Of a stretch of 37,830 nt of DNA, positions 1 to 8,225 are shown one piece after another; position 1 is the first letter of the stretch, and every line of letters begins with the position of its first letter. The notes below the pieces were generated by a model. That model did no database searches. It was not told the DNA's origin and worked only from the letters and a program-made list of their open reading frames with translations. Made by a program: the position numbers and the translations under genes. The stretch covers positions 348 through 38,177 of the forward strand of contig DHWH01000010.1 in the NCBI GenBank assembly GCA_002413065.1, given 5' to 3'. The stretch is from Patescibacteria group bacterium UBA5187. Its GTDB lineage: Bacteria; Patescibacteriota; Minisyncoccia; Phycocordibacterales; PALSA-1337.

Positions 1-1
1 T

Positions 2-475
2 CCTTTGTCGGCCGATTTGTTCGGTCTGACAACCAGTGCAAGCGGTGATCTCGGCATCGGGCAGAAACTCGAGGACGCTCTTCCGTATTTTGATTACATA
101 TATCCCATGGTATATCCGTCTCACTTCGCCCACGGATTCAATGGTTTCGCCAAACCGGCAGAGCATCCGTACGAGATAATAAAATATTCAATGGATCATG
201 CAGTGACACGCGCTCTCGCAGCTTCATCTACTGCAAGCAAAATTCGCCCATGGCTCCAGGCATTCGATCTGGGTGCCACATATACTCCGGCAATGGTCCG
301 GGCGCAGATGCAAGCCACATATGACTCAGGTCTTACGGGTTGGTTATTATGGAATGCGGGAAGCGTGTATAAAAAAGAGGCACTCGTGCCGAAAGCTTTC
401 ATTTCCAATATATCCAACAGTCCCGCAGGAATATCCACAGGTGCTTCGAGCACACTATTGCACGTTTCAAATTAA
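2..475 (+). CDS. Putative glycosyl hydrolase, DUF4015 type (C-terminal part, 5' end outside window)
   Basis: Only the C-terminal ~157 residues are present; the frame is open to the window edge, so the TTG at position 5 is not a real start. The segment has the end of a TIM-barrel-like fold as in the DUF4015 putative glycosyl hydrolases: YIYPMVYPSH near residue 32, HPYEIIKYSM near 55, RPWLQAFDLG near 81, and the closing strand GLTGWLLWNAGSVY near 109-122. Family members are usually secreted or membrane-anchored and are thought to act on cell-surface polysaccharide, though activity is mostly unproven. The last ~20 residues are Ser/Thr-rich and unstructured. It precedes a surface-glycan locus, which fits a wall or glycan role. 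Confidence 0.75.
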   Translation, partial: PLSADLFGLTTSASGDLGIGQKLEDALPYFDYIYPMVYPSHFAHGFNGFAKPAEHPYEIIKYSMDHAVTRALAASSTASKIRPWLQAFDLGATYTPAMVRAQMQATYDSGLTGWLLWNAGSVYKKEALVPKAFISNISNSPAGISTGASSTLLHVSN

Positions 476-485
476 GTGGTACTAT
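458..485 (+). promoter_or_regulatory. Candidate promoter for the 583-822 gene
   Basis: TTGCAC (458-463) and TACTAT (480-485) are separated by 16 bases. They lie at the 3' end of the glycosyl-hydrolase gene. The start point would be near 492, so the structured leader at 502-548 would be transcribed. Motif match only. Confidence 0.35.
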
Positions 486-501
486 TTAAAACCGGATAAA
501 C

Positions 502-576
502 ACATGTTGGATCACCTTGGGAAATAGGGTGAAATCCTCCCGGCATGTATCTCTCTAACCAATCAGTACACCCCTA
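502..576 (+). ncRNA. Structured leader RNA candidate upstream of the 583-822 gene (cobalamin-box-like core)
   Basis: ACATGTTGG (502-510) can pair with CCGGCATGT (540-548) over nine positions (two G-U). Inside it TCACC (512-516) pairs with GGTGA (528-532). The core 519-541 reads GGGAA, then GGGTGAAATCC, then CCC. This resembles the conserved core of cobalamin riboswitches (GGGAA...GGTG.AA.TCC...CCC), but the rest of that riboswitch is not visible. The segment TAGGGTG (525-531) can instead pair, with one bulged C, with CACCCCTA (569-576), seven bases before the start codon. Two mutually exclusive folds near the start are what a translational switch would need. Not assigned to a known class. Confidence 0.35.
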
Positions 577-582
577 GTTATT

Positions 583-822
583 ATGGCAAAGAAAGTCCCC
601 AAGGTACTTCGAGTACCCCCATCAGTAGCCGGAAGCCCTGAAGAAGAAGCGAAATGGATTCAGTCTGCCGTACAAAGAATTTTTCGTACGGGCAGGTCAA
701 TCGGGAGTGCAGGTGAGCAACAGCTCTACCTCATTGCCGGTACCAACCAAGTCGTTGTCGCTCGGCCCGATTCTGCGGCAGATCGTATCGAGCAAATATT
801 CAGGAGCCTTCTGGTGACTTAA
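583..822 (+). CDS. Small protein of unknown function (79 aa)
   Basis: I do not recognise the family. The protein is short and soluble, with a basic N-terminus (MAKKVPKVLRV) and no signal peptide or membrane segment. The middle (EEEAKWIQSAVQRIF) and the end (AADRIEQIFRSLL) look like amphipathic helices flanking a short beta hairpin (QQLYLIAGTNQVVVARP). The case for a real gene is its clean isolation between a candidate promoter and structured leader on one side and a strong terminator (844-883) on the other, giving a single-gene transcription unit. No Shine-Dalgarno is seen before the ATG. It could be a small regulatory or RNA/protein-binding factor, but nothing in the sequence proves that. 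Confidence 0.7.
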   Translation: MAKKVPKVLRVPPSVAGSPEEEAKWIQSAVQRIFRTGRSIGSAGEQQLYLIAGTNQVVVARPDSAADRIEQIFRSLLVT

Positions 823-843
823 CCCCAGACTGTGGGTCAAACA

Positions 844-883
844 AACATCCGACACCTCATCACTGGGGAGTCGGTTGTTTTTT
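844..883 (+). terminator. Rho-independent terminator after the 583-822 gene
   Basis: AACA-t-CCGAC (844-853) pairs with GTCGG-t-TGTT (870-879), with one T/T mismatch. The right arm runs into T878-T883. The 16-base loop is 854-869. Confidence 0.75.
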
Positions 884-909
884 GTCTAAAATCATTGTTT
901 TTGATTTCA

Positions 910-918
910 TGGTATAAT
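910..918 (+). promoter_or_regulatory. Extended -10 promoter for the VirD4/TraD-like ATPase gene
   Basis: TGG followed by TATAAT (913-918) forms a perfect extended -10 element; no good -35 is seen at 17 bases. The start point would be near 925, giving a ~75-base 5' leader before ATG 1000, unlike the very short leaders of several genes in this window. The terminator at 844-883 lies just upstream, so this starts a new transcription unit. Confidence 0.6.
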
Positions 919-999
919 TATCCCGAAGCATCATTTCTGAAGTTGCCTCGTATAAATTAGTATTATTGAGTCATTTATACAGAGGCACATTTTCATATT

Positions 1000-3042
1000 A
1001 TGGACGAGAATCGCATTACATATTTTGGAGAAACTGACGCTCGCAACAAGCGAGTCAAGTTTGGTATAAAAGCAAAAGACCGCACCAAGCACGTCTATGT
1101 CATCGGAAAAACCGGTATGGGTAAATCAACTCTGCTGGAGAATATGGCCGCGCAGGATATTCAGAACGGGGAAGGCATATGTTTCATTGATCCGCACGGC
1201 AAGACCGCTGATCTCCTTCTTGAGTACGTTCCCAAAGAGCGCATCCGCGATGTCATATATATCGCGCCTTTCGACGTCGAACATCCGATCTCATTTAATG
1301 TTCTTGAAAGCGTAGATCGGGATAAGCGCCACCTTGTTTCCTCGGGACTCATGAGTACGTTCAAAAAGATCTGGGAAGATGCGTGGTCCGCGCGTATGGA
1401 ATATATTCTGACCAATACGCTTTTGGCCCTGCTCGAATATCCCGGCGCAACTCTGCTCGGGGTAAATAGAATGCTGTCCGACAAGGCATACCGCACGGAT
1501 GTGGTTTCGCATATTCAGGATCCGTCCGTCAAAGCATTTTGGACAAAAGAGTTCGCCAACTACACCGAACGACAGGCGGCAGAAGCCGTTCCCGCAATTC
1601 AAAATAAAGTCGGTCAGTTCACGGCTAATCCTCTGATCCGCAACATGATCGGTCAGGCGCAGTCATCTTTCGATTTCCGCAAAGCGATGGATGAGCGCAA
1701 AATCATCATCATCAACTTGTCCAAAGGAAAGATCGGAGACGAAAATATGAAGCTTCTCGGAGGTCTATTGGTGACCAAGATCTATCTCGCTGCCATGTCC
1801 CGTGCCGACGTGCCTGATCGGGTGATGAAGATATTGCCTAACTTCTATCTTTTTGTGGACGAGTTCCAGAACTTTGCGAACGCGTCATTTGCGGACATTC
1901 TTTCCGAAGCCCGTAAATATAAGTTGAATCTCACTATTGCGCACCAATATATTGAGCAGATGGATGAAATCGTCAAGCCGGCTGTATTCGGTAACGTTGG
2001 TACGATGATGGTATTTCGTGTCGGCGCAACTGACGCCGAAGAGTTGGAAAAAGAATTCTCGCCCACTTTTTTGCTTGAGGATCTGGTAAATCTGGGATTC
2101 GCGCAGATTTATCTGAAACTAATGATCGATGGTCTTTCTTCATCGCCATTTTCTGCAATGACGCTTTCGCCTATCGCGCATCCGGATATTTCATATGTTA
2201 AGGAAATCATTGCAGCATCACGCGAACAGTTCTCGCAGCCCCGGGCTTTGGTTGAAGCGGGGATCGTCAAATTCCATGAACCAATGGTGGCCAAAAAACC
2301 GGAAGTTAAAAGTGCGCCTAGTACGCCTGGTGCGGGAACTGTTCCAGTTTCTTCCGCGGCTCCTAGTGCGCCCGTGCCCGCCCGTGTTCCTGCTTCACCT
2401 GTTGTCCCAACTACACCGGCTCCCGCTAAAGCAGTTGCGCCTGTGCCTTCGCCTGCTCCGTCTCCGCAGAAACCTGAGACGCCCAAAACTCCTCCAGTAT
2501 CTCAAACCCCTCCAGCGTCACCCCAGCCGCCCAAAGAACATAAGCCATTCCAGAATCTGTCGGAGCAGATCAAAGTTCAATCTAAAGTTACACCTCCCAT
2601 AGCTGCTAAACCTGTAACACCGACACCTTCTCAAGCTCCTGTGTCGCTATCTTCACTTGCACCCAAACAGCAACAGCCGCCAAAAATCGACCCGAAAGTT
2701 CCTACGCAAAAAAATGTAAATGATCTGCGAAGCGCATTGGCCGCGGTGCTTGCAAAAAATCCTAGCTCGCCTGCTTCAGAGCCAAAAAAATCTCCCCAGC
2801 CAATTCAATCAGCCGCTTCGCCAGTTCCGCCATCCACCCTGCCGCCGCGACCCGAACAGCCTCAAAATGCACCGCTTCAGCCAACTGGGGTGCCACAATC
2901 TGGGTCCGCGAATCCACCTTCCGTGCAAGCAAATCCGCCAGTTGCCAAACAGCAACCACAGCAAGCGCCACAACAGCCTCCGAGAGATGTTCAAAAAGAA
3001 GTTCCCGAAGAAGTTCTTAAAAAGGTATTGAAAATTGACTAA
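1000..3042 (+). CDS. VirD4/TraD-like P-loop ATPase (HerA/FtsK superfamily) with proline-rich tail
   Basis: 680 aa. Residues ~30-425 form a RecA-like ATPase of the type IV secretion coupling-protein class: Walker A GKTGMGKST at 36-44, ICFIDPHGK at 61-69, Walker B YLFVDEF at 284-290 followed by QNFA, and the conserved LTIAHQY at 312-318. No N-terminal membrane segment is visible, unlike classical VirD4/TraD. Residues ~430-660 are a long Pro/Ala/Ser/Gln-rich disordered tail, ending in a charged helix (VPEEVLKKVLKID). Proteins of this class are widespread in CPR genomes and usually annotated as conjugative DNA transfer proteins. No relaxase, VirB4, VirB6 or mating-pair genes are present here, so a DNA or macromolecule pump at the envelope is inference. 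The ORF directly precedes the glycan locus (20-base gap). Confidence 0.85.
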   Translation: MDENRITYFGETDARNKRVKFGIKAKDRTKHVYVIGKTGMGKSTLLENMAAQDIQNGEGICFIDPHGKTADLLLEYVPKERIRDVIYIAPFDVEHPISFNVLESVDRDKRHLVSSGLMSTFKKIWEDAWSARMEYILTNTLLALLEYPGATLLGVNRMLSDKAYRTDVVSHIQDPSVKAFWTKEFANYTERQAAEAVPAIQNKVGQFTANPLIRNMIGQAQSSFDFRKAMDERKIIIINLSKGKIGDENMKLLGGLLVTKIYLAAMSRADVPDRVMKILPNFYLFVDEFQNFANASFADILSEARKYKLNLTIAHQYIEQMDEIVKPAVFGNVGTMMVFRVGATDAEELEKEFSPTFLLEDLVNLGFAQIYLKLMIDGLSSSPFSAMTLSPIAHPDISYVKEIIAASREQFSQPRALVEAGIVKFHEPMVAKKPEVKSAPSTPGAGTVPVSSAAPSAPVPARVPASPVVPTTPAPAKAVAPVPSPAPSPQKPETPKTPPVSQTPPASPQPPKEHKPFQNLSEQIKVQSKVTPPIAAKPVTPTPSQAPVSLSSLAPKQQQPPKIDPKVPTQKNVNDLRSALAAVLAKNPSSPASEPKKSPQPIQSAASPVPPSTLPPRPEQPQNAPLQPTGVPQSGSANPPSVQANPPVAKQQPQQAPQQPPRDVQKEVPEEVLKKVLKID

Positions 3043-3062
3043 AGGTGTGGAAGGATGAACAT

Positions 3063-4304
3063 ATGAAGCCGCGCCGTATCCTCATATTCTCTTCGGTCTA
3101 TTACCCGCGTTTTGTCGGTGGTGCTGAAGTTGCCATAAAAGAAATTACCGATCGTATTCCAGCTGAAGAGATGGAATTTGATATGGTCACATTGCATTTA
3201 GATTCAAGTCTTCCTGCATTCGAAAAAATCGGGAATGTAAATATATATCGCGTCGGTTGGGCCGCTCGCCAGAAAACGTCTTCGGATTCATTGGCATGGT
3301 ATTTGCATCTCAATAAATATGCTTTCCTGGTCACGGGCTTTTTGAAAGCAGTCTCATTGGCGAAAAAACAGGTGAGGCAAGGACAACCGTATGATGCTGT
3401 CTGGTCAATGATGGCGACATACAATTCTTTTGCCGCGCTCTTCTTCAAGATGTTACATCCGAAAATACCTTTTTTACTGACCTTGCAGGAAGGGGATCCT
3501 ATCGAATACATGGAACGCCGCGCCCGTCCGCTCTGGCCATTATTCAAAGGCATATTCACGCATGCGGATCATATTCAAACAATATCGACCTTTTTGGCTG
3601 ATTGGGCGCACAATATGGGTGCCACATGTCCGGTTACTGTGGTGCCGAATGCCGTCGATTATGATCTATTTTCCCATACCATTCCTGAATCCGATGCGGC
3701 CGCATTGAAAACTCAGCTTGGAAAAAAAGAAGGAGACATATTTTTGGTCACGACTTCGCGTCTGGTCGTGAAGAATGCCGTAGGCGATGTTATCGAATCG
3801 CTCAGGTATCTTCCTGTGCATGTAAAATTTCTTATTCTTGGCCAAGGATATCAAGAGGCCGAACTCAAAGCCAAAGCAGCGCAGCTGGAGGAGAAGGCAG
3901 GGCAGAAAGATGCTGAAAGCCGGATTCATTTTCTCGGTTACATTCCACATGCGCACATGCCGCCATATCTTCAGATCTCCGATATATTCATCCGTCCGGC
4001 ATTGTCGGAAGGACTTGGTAATTCATTTTTGGAAGCAATGGCCGCGGGTATTCCGGTGATCGCCACCCCTGTCGGAGGCATTCCGGATTTCTTGGTTGAT
4101 GGCGAGACCGGCTTGTTTTGCGAAGTGTCGAATCCGAAAAGCATCGCCCAAAAAGTGGAGAAGCTGATCAAGGATCGCGAATCCCGCGAATACATCGTGA
4201 GACGCGCCCGCGAGATGGTCAAAGAAAAATATCAATGGAAACGGATTGCGGAAAAAATGAAAAATATCCTGCGAGATATTGTCATATCTCGAAGTGAGGT
4301 ATAA
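3063..4304 (+). CDS. GT4-family glycosyltransferase
   Basis: 413 aa, two Rossmann domains (GT-B fold). The N-terminal domain starts RRILIFSSVYYPRFVGGAE, the usual acceptor-side loop of GT4 enzymes. The C-terminal domain has VVPNAVDYDLF, then LVTTSRLVVKNAVGDVIES, and the canonical EX7E motif in SEGLGNSFLEAMAAG, followed by GGIPDFLVDGETGLF for nucleotide-sugar binding. It should transfer a sugar from a nucleotide donor to a growing glycan at the inner face of the membrane; the sugar cannot be read from the sequence. The ATG at 3063 is chosen over GTG 3045 because AAGGA (3051-3055) sits at Shine-Dalgarno distance and the protein then starts with the normal family N-terminus. First gene of the long + strand glycan run. 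Confidence 0.88.
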   Translation: MKPRRILIFSSVYYPRFVGGAEVAIKEITDRIPAEEMEFDMVTLHLDSSLPAFEKIGNVNIYRVGWAARQKTSSDSLAWYLHLNKYAFLVTGFLKAVSLAKKQVRQGQPYDAVWSMMATYNSFAALFFKMLHPKIPFLLTLQEGDPIEYMERRARPLWPLFKGIFTHADHIQTISTFLADWAHNMGATCPVTVVPNAVDYDLFSHTIPESDAAALKTQLGKKEGDIFLVTTSRLVVKNAVGDVIESLRYLPVHVKFLILGQGYQEAELKAKAAQLEEKAGQKDAESRIHFLGYIPHAHMPPYLQISDIFIRPALSEGLGNSFLEAMAAGIPVIATPVGGIPDFLVDGETGLFCEVSNPKSIAQKVEKLIKDRESREYIVRRAREMVKEKYQWKRIAEKMKNILRDIVISRSEV

Positions 4305-4305
4305 T
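4300..4305 (+). promoter_or_regulatory. -10 box overlapping the stop codon of the upstream gene
   Basis: TATAAT at 4300-4305, with TTGTCA at 4279-4284 as a possible -35 (15-base spacer, short). The TAA stop of the 3063-4304 gene (4302-4304) is inside the hexamer. The next ATG is at 4314, eight bases beyond, so the mRNA would be leaderless or nearly so. Confidence 0.45.
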
Positions 4306-4313
4306 AGGCAATT

Positions 4314-5339
4314 ATGAAAATCCTTATCGCTTCCGGCATATACCCGCCTGATATCGGCGGACCTGCACAATACGCCCGCAATCTGTTTGAGACATGGAAA
4401 AAGGAAGGCCATGAAGTAAAGGTGGCGGCATATCGTTGGGAACGCGCATTTCCTCCATTAGTGCGGCACATTTTGTATTTTTTGAAAATAATCAGAAAAG
4501 GCTGGAATGCGGATCTCATTTTGGTTCTTGATACCTGGTCAGCCGCAGTGCCTGCCATGGCTGCCTGCGCATGCATGGGTAAGAAATATATAGTTCGCAC
4601 TGGCGGCGACTTTCTGTGGGAAACATACGTTGAGCGAACGGGGGACCTGGTGTTATTCCGTGATTTTTACGCCACGCGAATGGATCGATTTACAGCCAAA
4701 GAAAAAATGATCCACAGACTGGGGGGAGCTTCTCTTCGCAAGGCCGCCGCCGTGATCTTCAGCACGGATTGGCAGAGAAAGATTTTCGAACCCGTATACG
4801 GATTGAATGCGGGTACGAATTTTCTCGTTGAAAATTATTGCGGGCCGCGGGAAGTCGCCCGTGTTCCGGAGAACCGATCTTTCATAGCCGGGACGCGCAC
4901 TCTCAAGTGGAAAAATATTGATGTTCTCAAACAAGCATTCGTTGAGGCGCAGAAAAAAGCTGCGGATTCCGGATTGGCAGAGATTGAACTGGATTGCGGA
5001 AAGGCCGTGTACGACAGCTTCGTCGAGAAGGTTCATCACTCATATGCTGTCGTGCTTGCGTCAATCGGAGACATCAGCCCTAACATGATCTTCGATGCTA
5101 TTCGCACAGGAACGCCTTTTATTCTGACACGCGAAACCGGCATCAAGGACCGCGTCAAAGACTGTGCGGTCTTCGTAGACCCTCAGGACCCGTCGGATAT
5201 CGCCGAAAAAATCGTGTGGATGGCGGATCCGAAAAATCGCGAGTTGCAGGCGGAAAAAGTCAGGCAATTTGCTTTCGTACACACGTGGGAACAGATCGCG
5301 GGCGAGATTGTAGTGGTTTTGGCCAAGACCGGTAAATAA
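4314..5339 (+). CDS. GT4-like glycosyltransferase with altered EX7E motif
   Basis: 341 aa. It starts with the typical GT4 sequence MKILIASGIYPPDIGGPAQYARNL broken here at 20 residues in the family pattern (sugar-acceptor loop DIGGP). The middle region has the donor-domain linker IFSTDWQRKIFEP. In place of the catalytic EX7E, the corresponding region reads GDISPNMIFDAIRTGTPFIL, so both acidic positions appear as Asp or are shifted. The domain order and the following DRVKDCAVFVDPQDPSDIAEKI are still GT-B-like. It may use another donor, or be a non-catalytic partner of a neighbouring GT4. It sits tightly after the first glycosyltransferase. Confidence 0.75.
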   Translation: MKILIASGIYPPDIGGPAQYARNLFETWKKEGHEVKVAAYRWERAFPPLVRHILYFLKIIRKGWNADLILVLDTWSAAVPAMAACACMGKKYIVRTGGDFLWETYVERTGDLVLFRDFYATRMDRFTAKEKMIHRLGGASLRKAAAVIFSTDWQRKIFEPVYGLNAGTNFLVENYCGPREVARVPENRSFIAGTRTLKWKNIDVLKQAFVEAQKKAADSGLAEIELDCGKAVYDSFVEKVHHSYAVVLASIGDISPNMIFDAIRTGTPFILTRETGIKDRVKDCAVFVDPQDPSDIAEKIVWMADPKNRELQAEKVRQFAFVHTWEQIAGEIVVVLAKTGK

Positions 5340-5352
5340 TCACCGTACTACT

Positions 5353-6474
5353 ATGCATCTAATAGCCCTCTCAATTGACCGTTCGATTTTTAAGGAAAAC
5401 AGTGCCGTACGTGCGCGGATGGAACAGTATGGGACATTGGTAAACGGCATGGATATCATTGCGCTCGGTGCAGAAAAACAGGCGCATATGCAGCCTGTAA
5501 AACTCAAAAATAATGTCATGGTCCATGCGGCTCCTGGAAATAAACTGGCATCGGTTTTTGCGGCATTACAGATAGCCAAGAAAATAGCGCGTCCCGATAC
5601 CGTTATCATTTCGCAGGATCCGTTCGAGCTCGGTCTGGTCGGCCTCATCATTTCATGGATAACGTCGCGGCCGCTGCATGTCCAGGTTCACATCGATTTT
5701 TTCAATCCATTTTTCAGGCAAGAATCAATACGTCAGCGTTTTCAGGCAATGCTCGCGCCTTTTGTCCTATCTCGGGCCAAGAGCATCAGGGTGGTTTCAG
5801 GAAAGATCGGGTATTATCTTCGCAACGAATTGGGCATTTCCGCAAAAAAGATAACGATAGCGCCGGTTTTTATTGATCTTGAAATTATTAAAAATAAACC
5901 TGTTACCATACATCTTCATACTCGGTTTCCTGAATTCGAATGGATCGTACTCGCCCCATCACGCTATGTGAAGCAGAAAAATCTTCCCCTTGCCATAGAT
6001 GCATTTCAATTATTTTTGAAATCGCATCCCAAAGCCGGTCTTGTGATTGCGGGTGCCGGTCCCGAAGAGGAAAATTTGAAAAAGATAGTGGCTGAGAAGG
6101 GTCTTTTCAGGTCGGTGAAAATCGGTTCGTGGACGGATCAGTTCGCTTCATGCATGAAAACATGCGATGCGTTCCTGCTTTCTTCCGACTATGAAGGGTG
6201 GGGAATGACCGTGATCGAGGCGGCGTCTCTGGGCAAGCCTGTGGTGATGACTGACATAGGATGTGCCGGAGAATTTCTGATAGATAAAAAGAATGGATTG
6301 GTTGTTCCTGCACGCGATCCGCAGGCGATAGCGAATGGGCTTGAAGCATATTATAGTGATCGTGTATTCGCCGAGAATATGGCGAAAGCGGCGCAGAATG
6401 ATGCCGGCACACATATGACTCTTTCCGAATACGATACATTAATGAAGAAGTCATGGGAAAGCGCTCTGCAATAA
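5353..6474 (+). CDS. GT4-family glycosyltransferase
   Basis: 373 aa GT-B enzyme. The N-terminal domain lacks the usual GG loop, but the C-terminal donor domain is classical: WIVLAPSRYVKQKNLPLAIDAF, AGAGPEEENLKKIV, and EX7E in SSDYEGWGMTVIEAASLGKP, then TDIGCAGEFLIDKKNGLVV. Cytoplasmic or membrane-associated glycan elongation enzyme with unknown sugar specificity. A 13-base gap separates it from the previous gene and a 7-base gap from the next, which supports one transcription unit. The C-terminus ends in a charged helix. Confidence 0.85.
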   Translation: MHLIALSIDRSIFKENSAVRARMEQYGTLVNGMDIIALGAEKQAHMQPVKLKNNVMVHAAPGNKLASVFAALQIAKKIARPDTVIISQDPFELGLVGLIISWITSRPLHVQVHIDFFNPFFRQESIRQRFQAMLAPFVLSRAKSIRVVSGKIGYYLRNELGISAKKITIAPVFIDLEIIKNKPVTIHLHTRFPEFEWIVLAPSRYVKQKNLPLAIDAFQLFLKSHPKAGLVIAGAGPEEENLKKIVAEKGLFRSVKIGSWTDQFASCMKTCDAFLLSSDYEGWGMTVIEAASLGKPVVMTDIGCAGEFLIDKKNGLVVPARDPQAIANGLEAYYSDRVFAENMAKAAQNDAGTHMTLSEYDTLMKKSWESALQ

Positions 6475-6481
6475 CAGGATT

Positions 6482-7522
6482 ATGGAACTCCTTATTTTTA
6501 CTCAAAAAGTCGATCTGAACGATACTGTTCTCAGCTTTTTTCATAGGTGGATCCTTGAGATCGCAAAACATTTCGAGCAGGTTACGGTCATCTGCCTCTA
6601 CAAAGGAAAATGCGAATTGCCCGCGAACATACGCGTGCTTTCGCTTGGTAAGGAAAATGGCGAATCAAAATTCAAATATCTGAAAAATTTCTATAAGTAC
6701 ATTATTAAGTACAGGAAAGACTATGATGCGGTGTTCGTGCATATGAACCAGGAGTACATGATTTTGGGTGGCATTATATGGAAGATCATGGGCAAGAAAG
6801 CCGCCATGTGGAGGAATCATCATGCAGGAAGCTGGCTGACCGATCTCGCGGCATTTTTCTGCTTCAAAGTTTTCTGTACGTCGCGTTATTCATTTACTGC
6901 AAAATACAAAAAGACCGTGCTCATGCCGGTAGGAGTCGATACAGAACTTTTCGTCGCGGATAAGGGAACGCGTATACAGCGTGAAGAAAGATCGATCCTG
7001 TCGCTCGGTAGAATTTCCATTTCAAAGAGACTGGAATATTTCGTCGATGCATTGGGCAGGCTGGCGCGCAATGCACAGGCATTTCATGCCTCGATCTATG
7101 GTGATGCGTTGCCGAAAGATCAGCCGTATTACGAGATGCTCAAGAAGAAAACCGAGGAATTGCAGATTGCGGACCGCGTAGCATTCTGCGCAGGGATTCC
7201 CAATGATGAGACGCCCGCCGTGTATTCGCGTCACAACATTTTCGTTAATCTGAGTTCAAGCGGAATGTATGACAAGACTATCTTTGAGGCCATGTCGTGC
7301 GAATGCGTCGTTCTCGTTTCGAATGAAAATCTTCACGGGCTTATCGATGAGCAGTATATTTTCAAGGACCGCGATACGGATGAGTTTACGGAGAAATTGT
7401 CGGCCCTTATTTCCATGCCGGAAGATATACGCAGGGAAAAAGCCAAGGAGTTGCGACGTGTGGTAGAATCCAAACACAGCCTTGGTTTATTGGCGAATAA
7501 AATACGCACTGAGTACAACTAA
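6482..7522 (+). CDS. GT4-type glycosyltransferase, first Glu of EX7E missing
   Basis: 346 aa. The N-terminus MELLIFTQKVDLNDTVLSFF followed by HRWILEIAKHFEQVTVICLY matches a subgroup of GT-B enzymes common in bacterial surface-glycan loci. The donor-domain signals are VLMPVGVDTELF, ILSLGRISISKRLEYFVDAL and NLSSSGMYDKTIFEAMSCEC. In the last, the position of the first Glu of EX7E is Gly while the second Glu is kept. This could be a genuine specificity change, since some active GT4 enzymes vary here. An AGGA-like ribosome site (6476-6479) lies just before the ATG. Confidence 0.8.
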   Translation: MELLIFTQKVDLNDTVLSFFHRWILEIAKHFEQVTVICLYKGKCELPANIRVLSLGKENGESKFKYLKNFYKYIIKYRKDYDAVFVHMNQEYMILGGIIWKIMGKKAAMWRNHHAGSWLTDLAAFFCFKVFCTSRYSFTAKYKKTVLMPVGVDTELFVADKGTRIQREERSILSLGRISISKRLEYFVDALGRLARNAQAFHASIYGDALPKDQPYYEMLKKKTEELQIADRVAFCAGIPNDETPAVYSRHNIFVNLSSSGMYDKTIFEAMSCECVVLVSNENLHGLIDEQYIFKDRDTDEFTEKLSALISMPEDIRREKAKELRRVVESKHSLGLLANKIRTEYN

Positions 7523-7547
7523 GAAATTCTAATCATAAATCTTACCT

Positions 7548-8198
7548 ATGAGTTCACTGGAAAAAATGTACGAGGAACATCATGCAACCCAGCGGGAGCA
7601 GGGTTTCAGCATTCTCAAAGAAGATCGCGGAACACTGTTTGCATCTCTGGTAGGAACAGGTAAAAAAGTCCTTGACCTCGGTTGCCGCGATGGTGCACTG
7701 ACGGCATATTTTACGTCAGGCAATACCGTTACGGGCGTCGATATCGACAGTCGCTCGCTCGAACGTGCGGCACAACAGTTGGGAATTGAAACAATCCAAT
7801 TGGATATTTATAGCGATTGGGAAGCGCTCCAGGGAAGACAATATGAAGTAGCTGTCGCCGGCGAGGTGTTGGAACATTTATTCCATCCTGCAAAAATAAT
7901 CAAAAAGGTTGCCGATCATCTTGTGCCGGAAGGAACGTTCATCGGTTCCGTGCCCAATGCCTTCAGCATCAAAAATCGCATTCGGCTCGCATCGGGCAGC
8001 AAAAAGGGAACTCCGTTGTCCGATCCTACTCACATCAATCATTTCAGCTTGAAAGAATTGCAGCAAACCCTGGGCACGTATTTTGAAGATGTGGAAATAA
8101 AAGGTTTGGGCAGATATGCGAATTTGGCGCGATTGTTTCCCTCCGCCTGCGCGTTCGATCTCGTATTTGTCGCAAAACGACCAAAAACGTTAGACTAG
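7548..8198 (+). CDS. Class I SAM-dependent methyltransferase
   Basis: 216 aa. Motif I VLDLGCRDGALT is at residues 41-52, the acidic strand-2 end is GVDIDSRSLERA, and AGEVLEHLFHP with a following GTFIGSVPN matches the UbiE/Methyltransf_11-type fold. The late region THINHFSLKELQQTL is typical of methyltransferases found in O-antigen and exopolysaccharide loci. It most likely O-methylates a sugar of the glycan made by the neighbouring transferases, either capping or decorating it; the exact position is unknown. No membrane segment. Confidence 0.85.
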   Translation: MSSLEKMYEEHHATQREQGFSILKEDRGTLFASLVGTGKKVLDLGCRDGALTAYFTSGNTVTGVDIDSRSLERAAQQLGIETIQLDIYSDWEALQGRQYEVAVAGEVLEHLFHPAKIIKKVADHLVPEGTFIGSVPNAFSIKNRIRLASGSKKGTPLSDPTHINHFSLKELQQTLGTYFEDVEIKGLGRYANLARLFPSACAFDLVFVAKRPKTLD

Positions 8199-8225
8199 AG
8201 ACATGAAACACGCTTGGGGATACCC

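Noticed and set aside
1000..3042. Conjugative element
   Set aside because: No relaxase, VirB4, integrase or attachment sites in the window.
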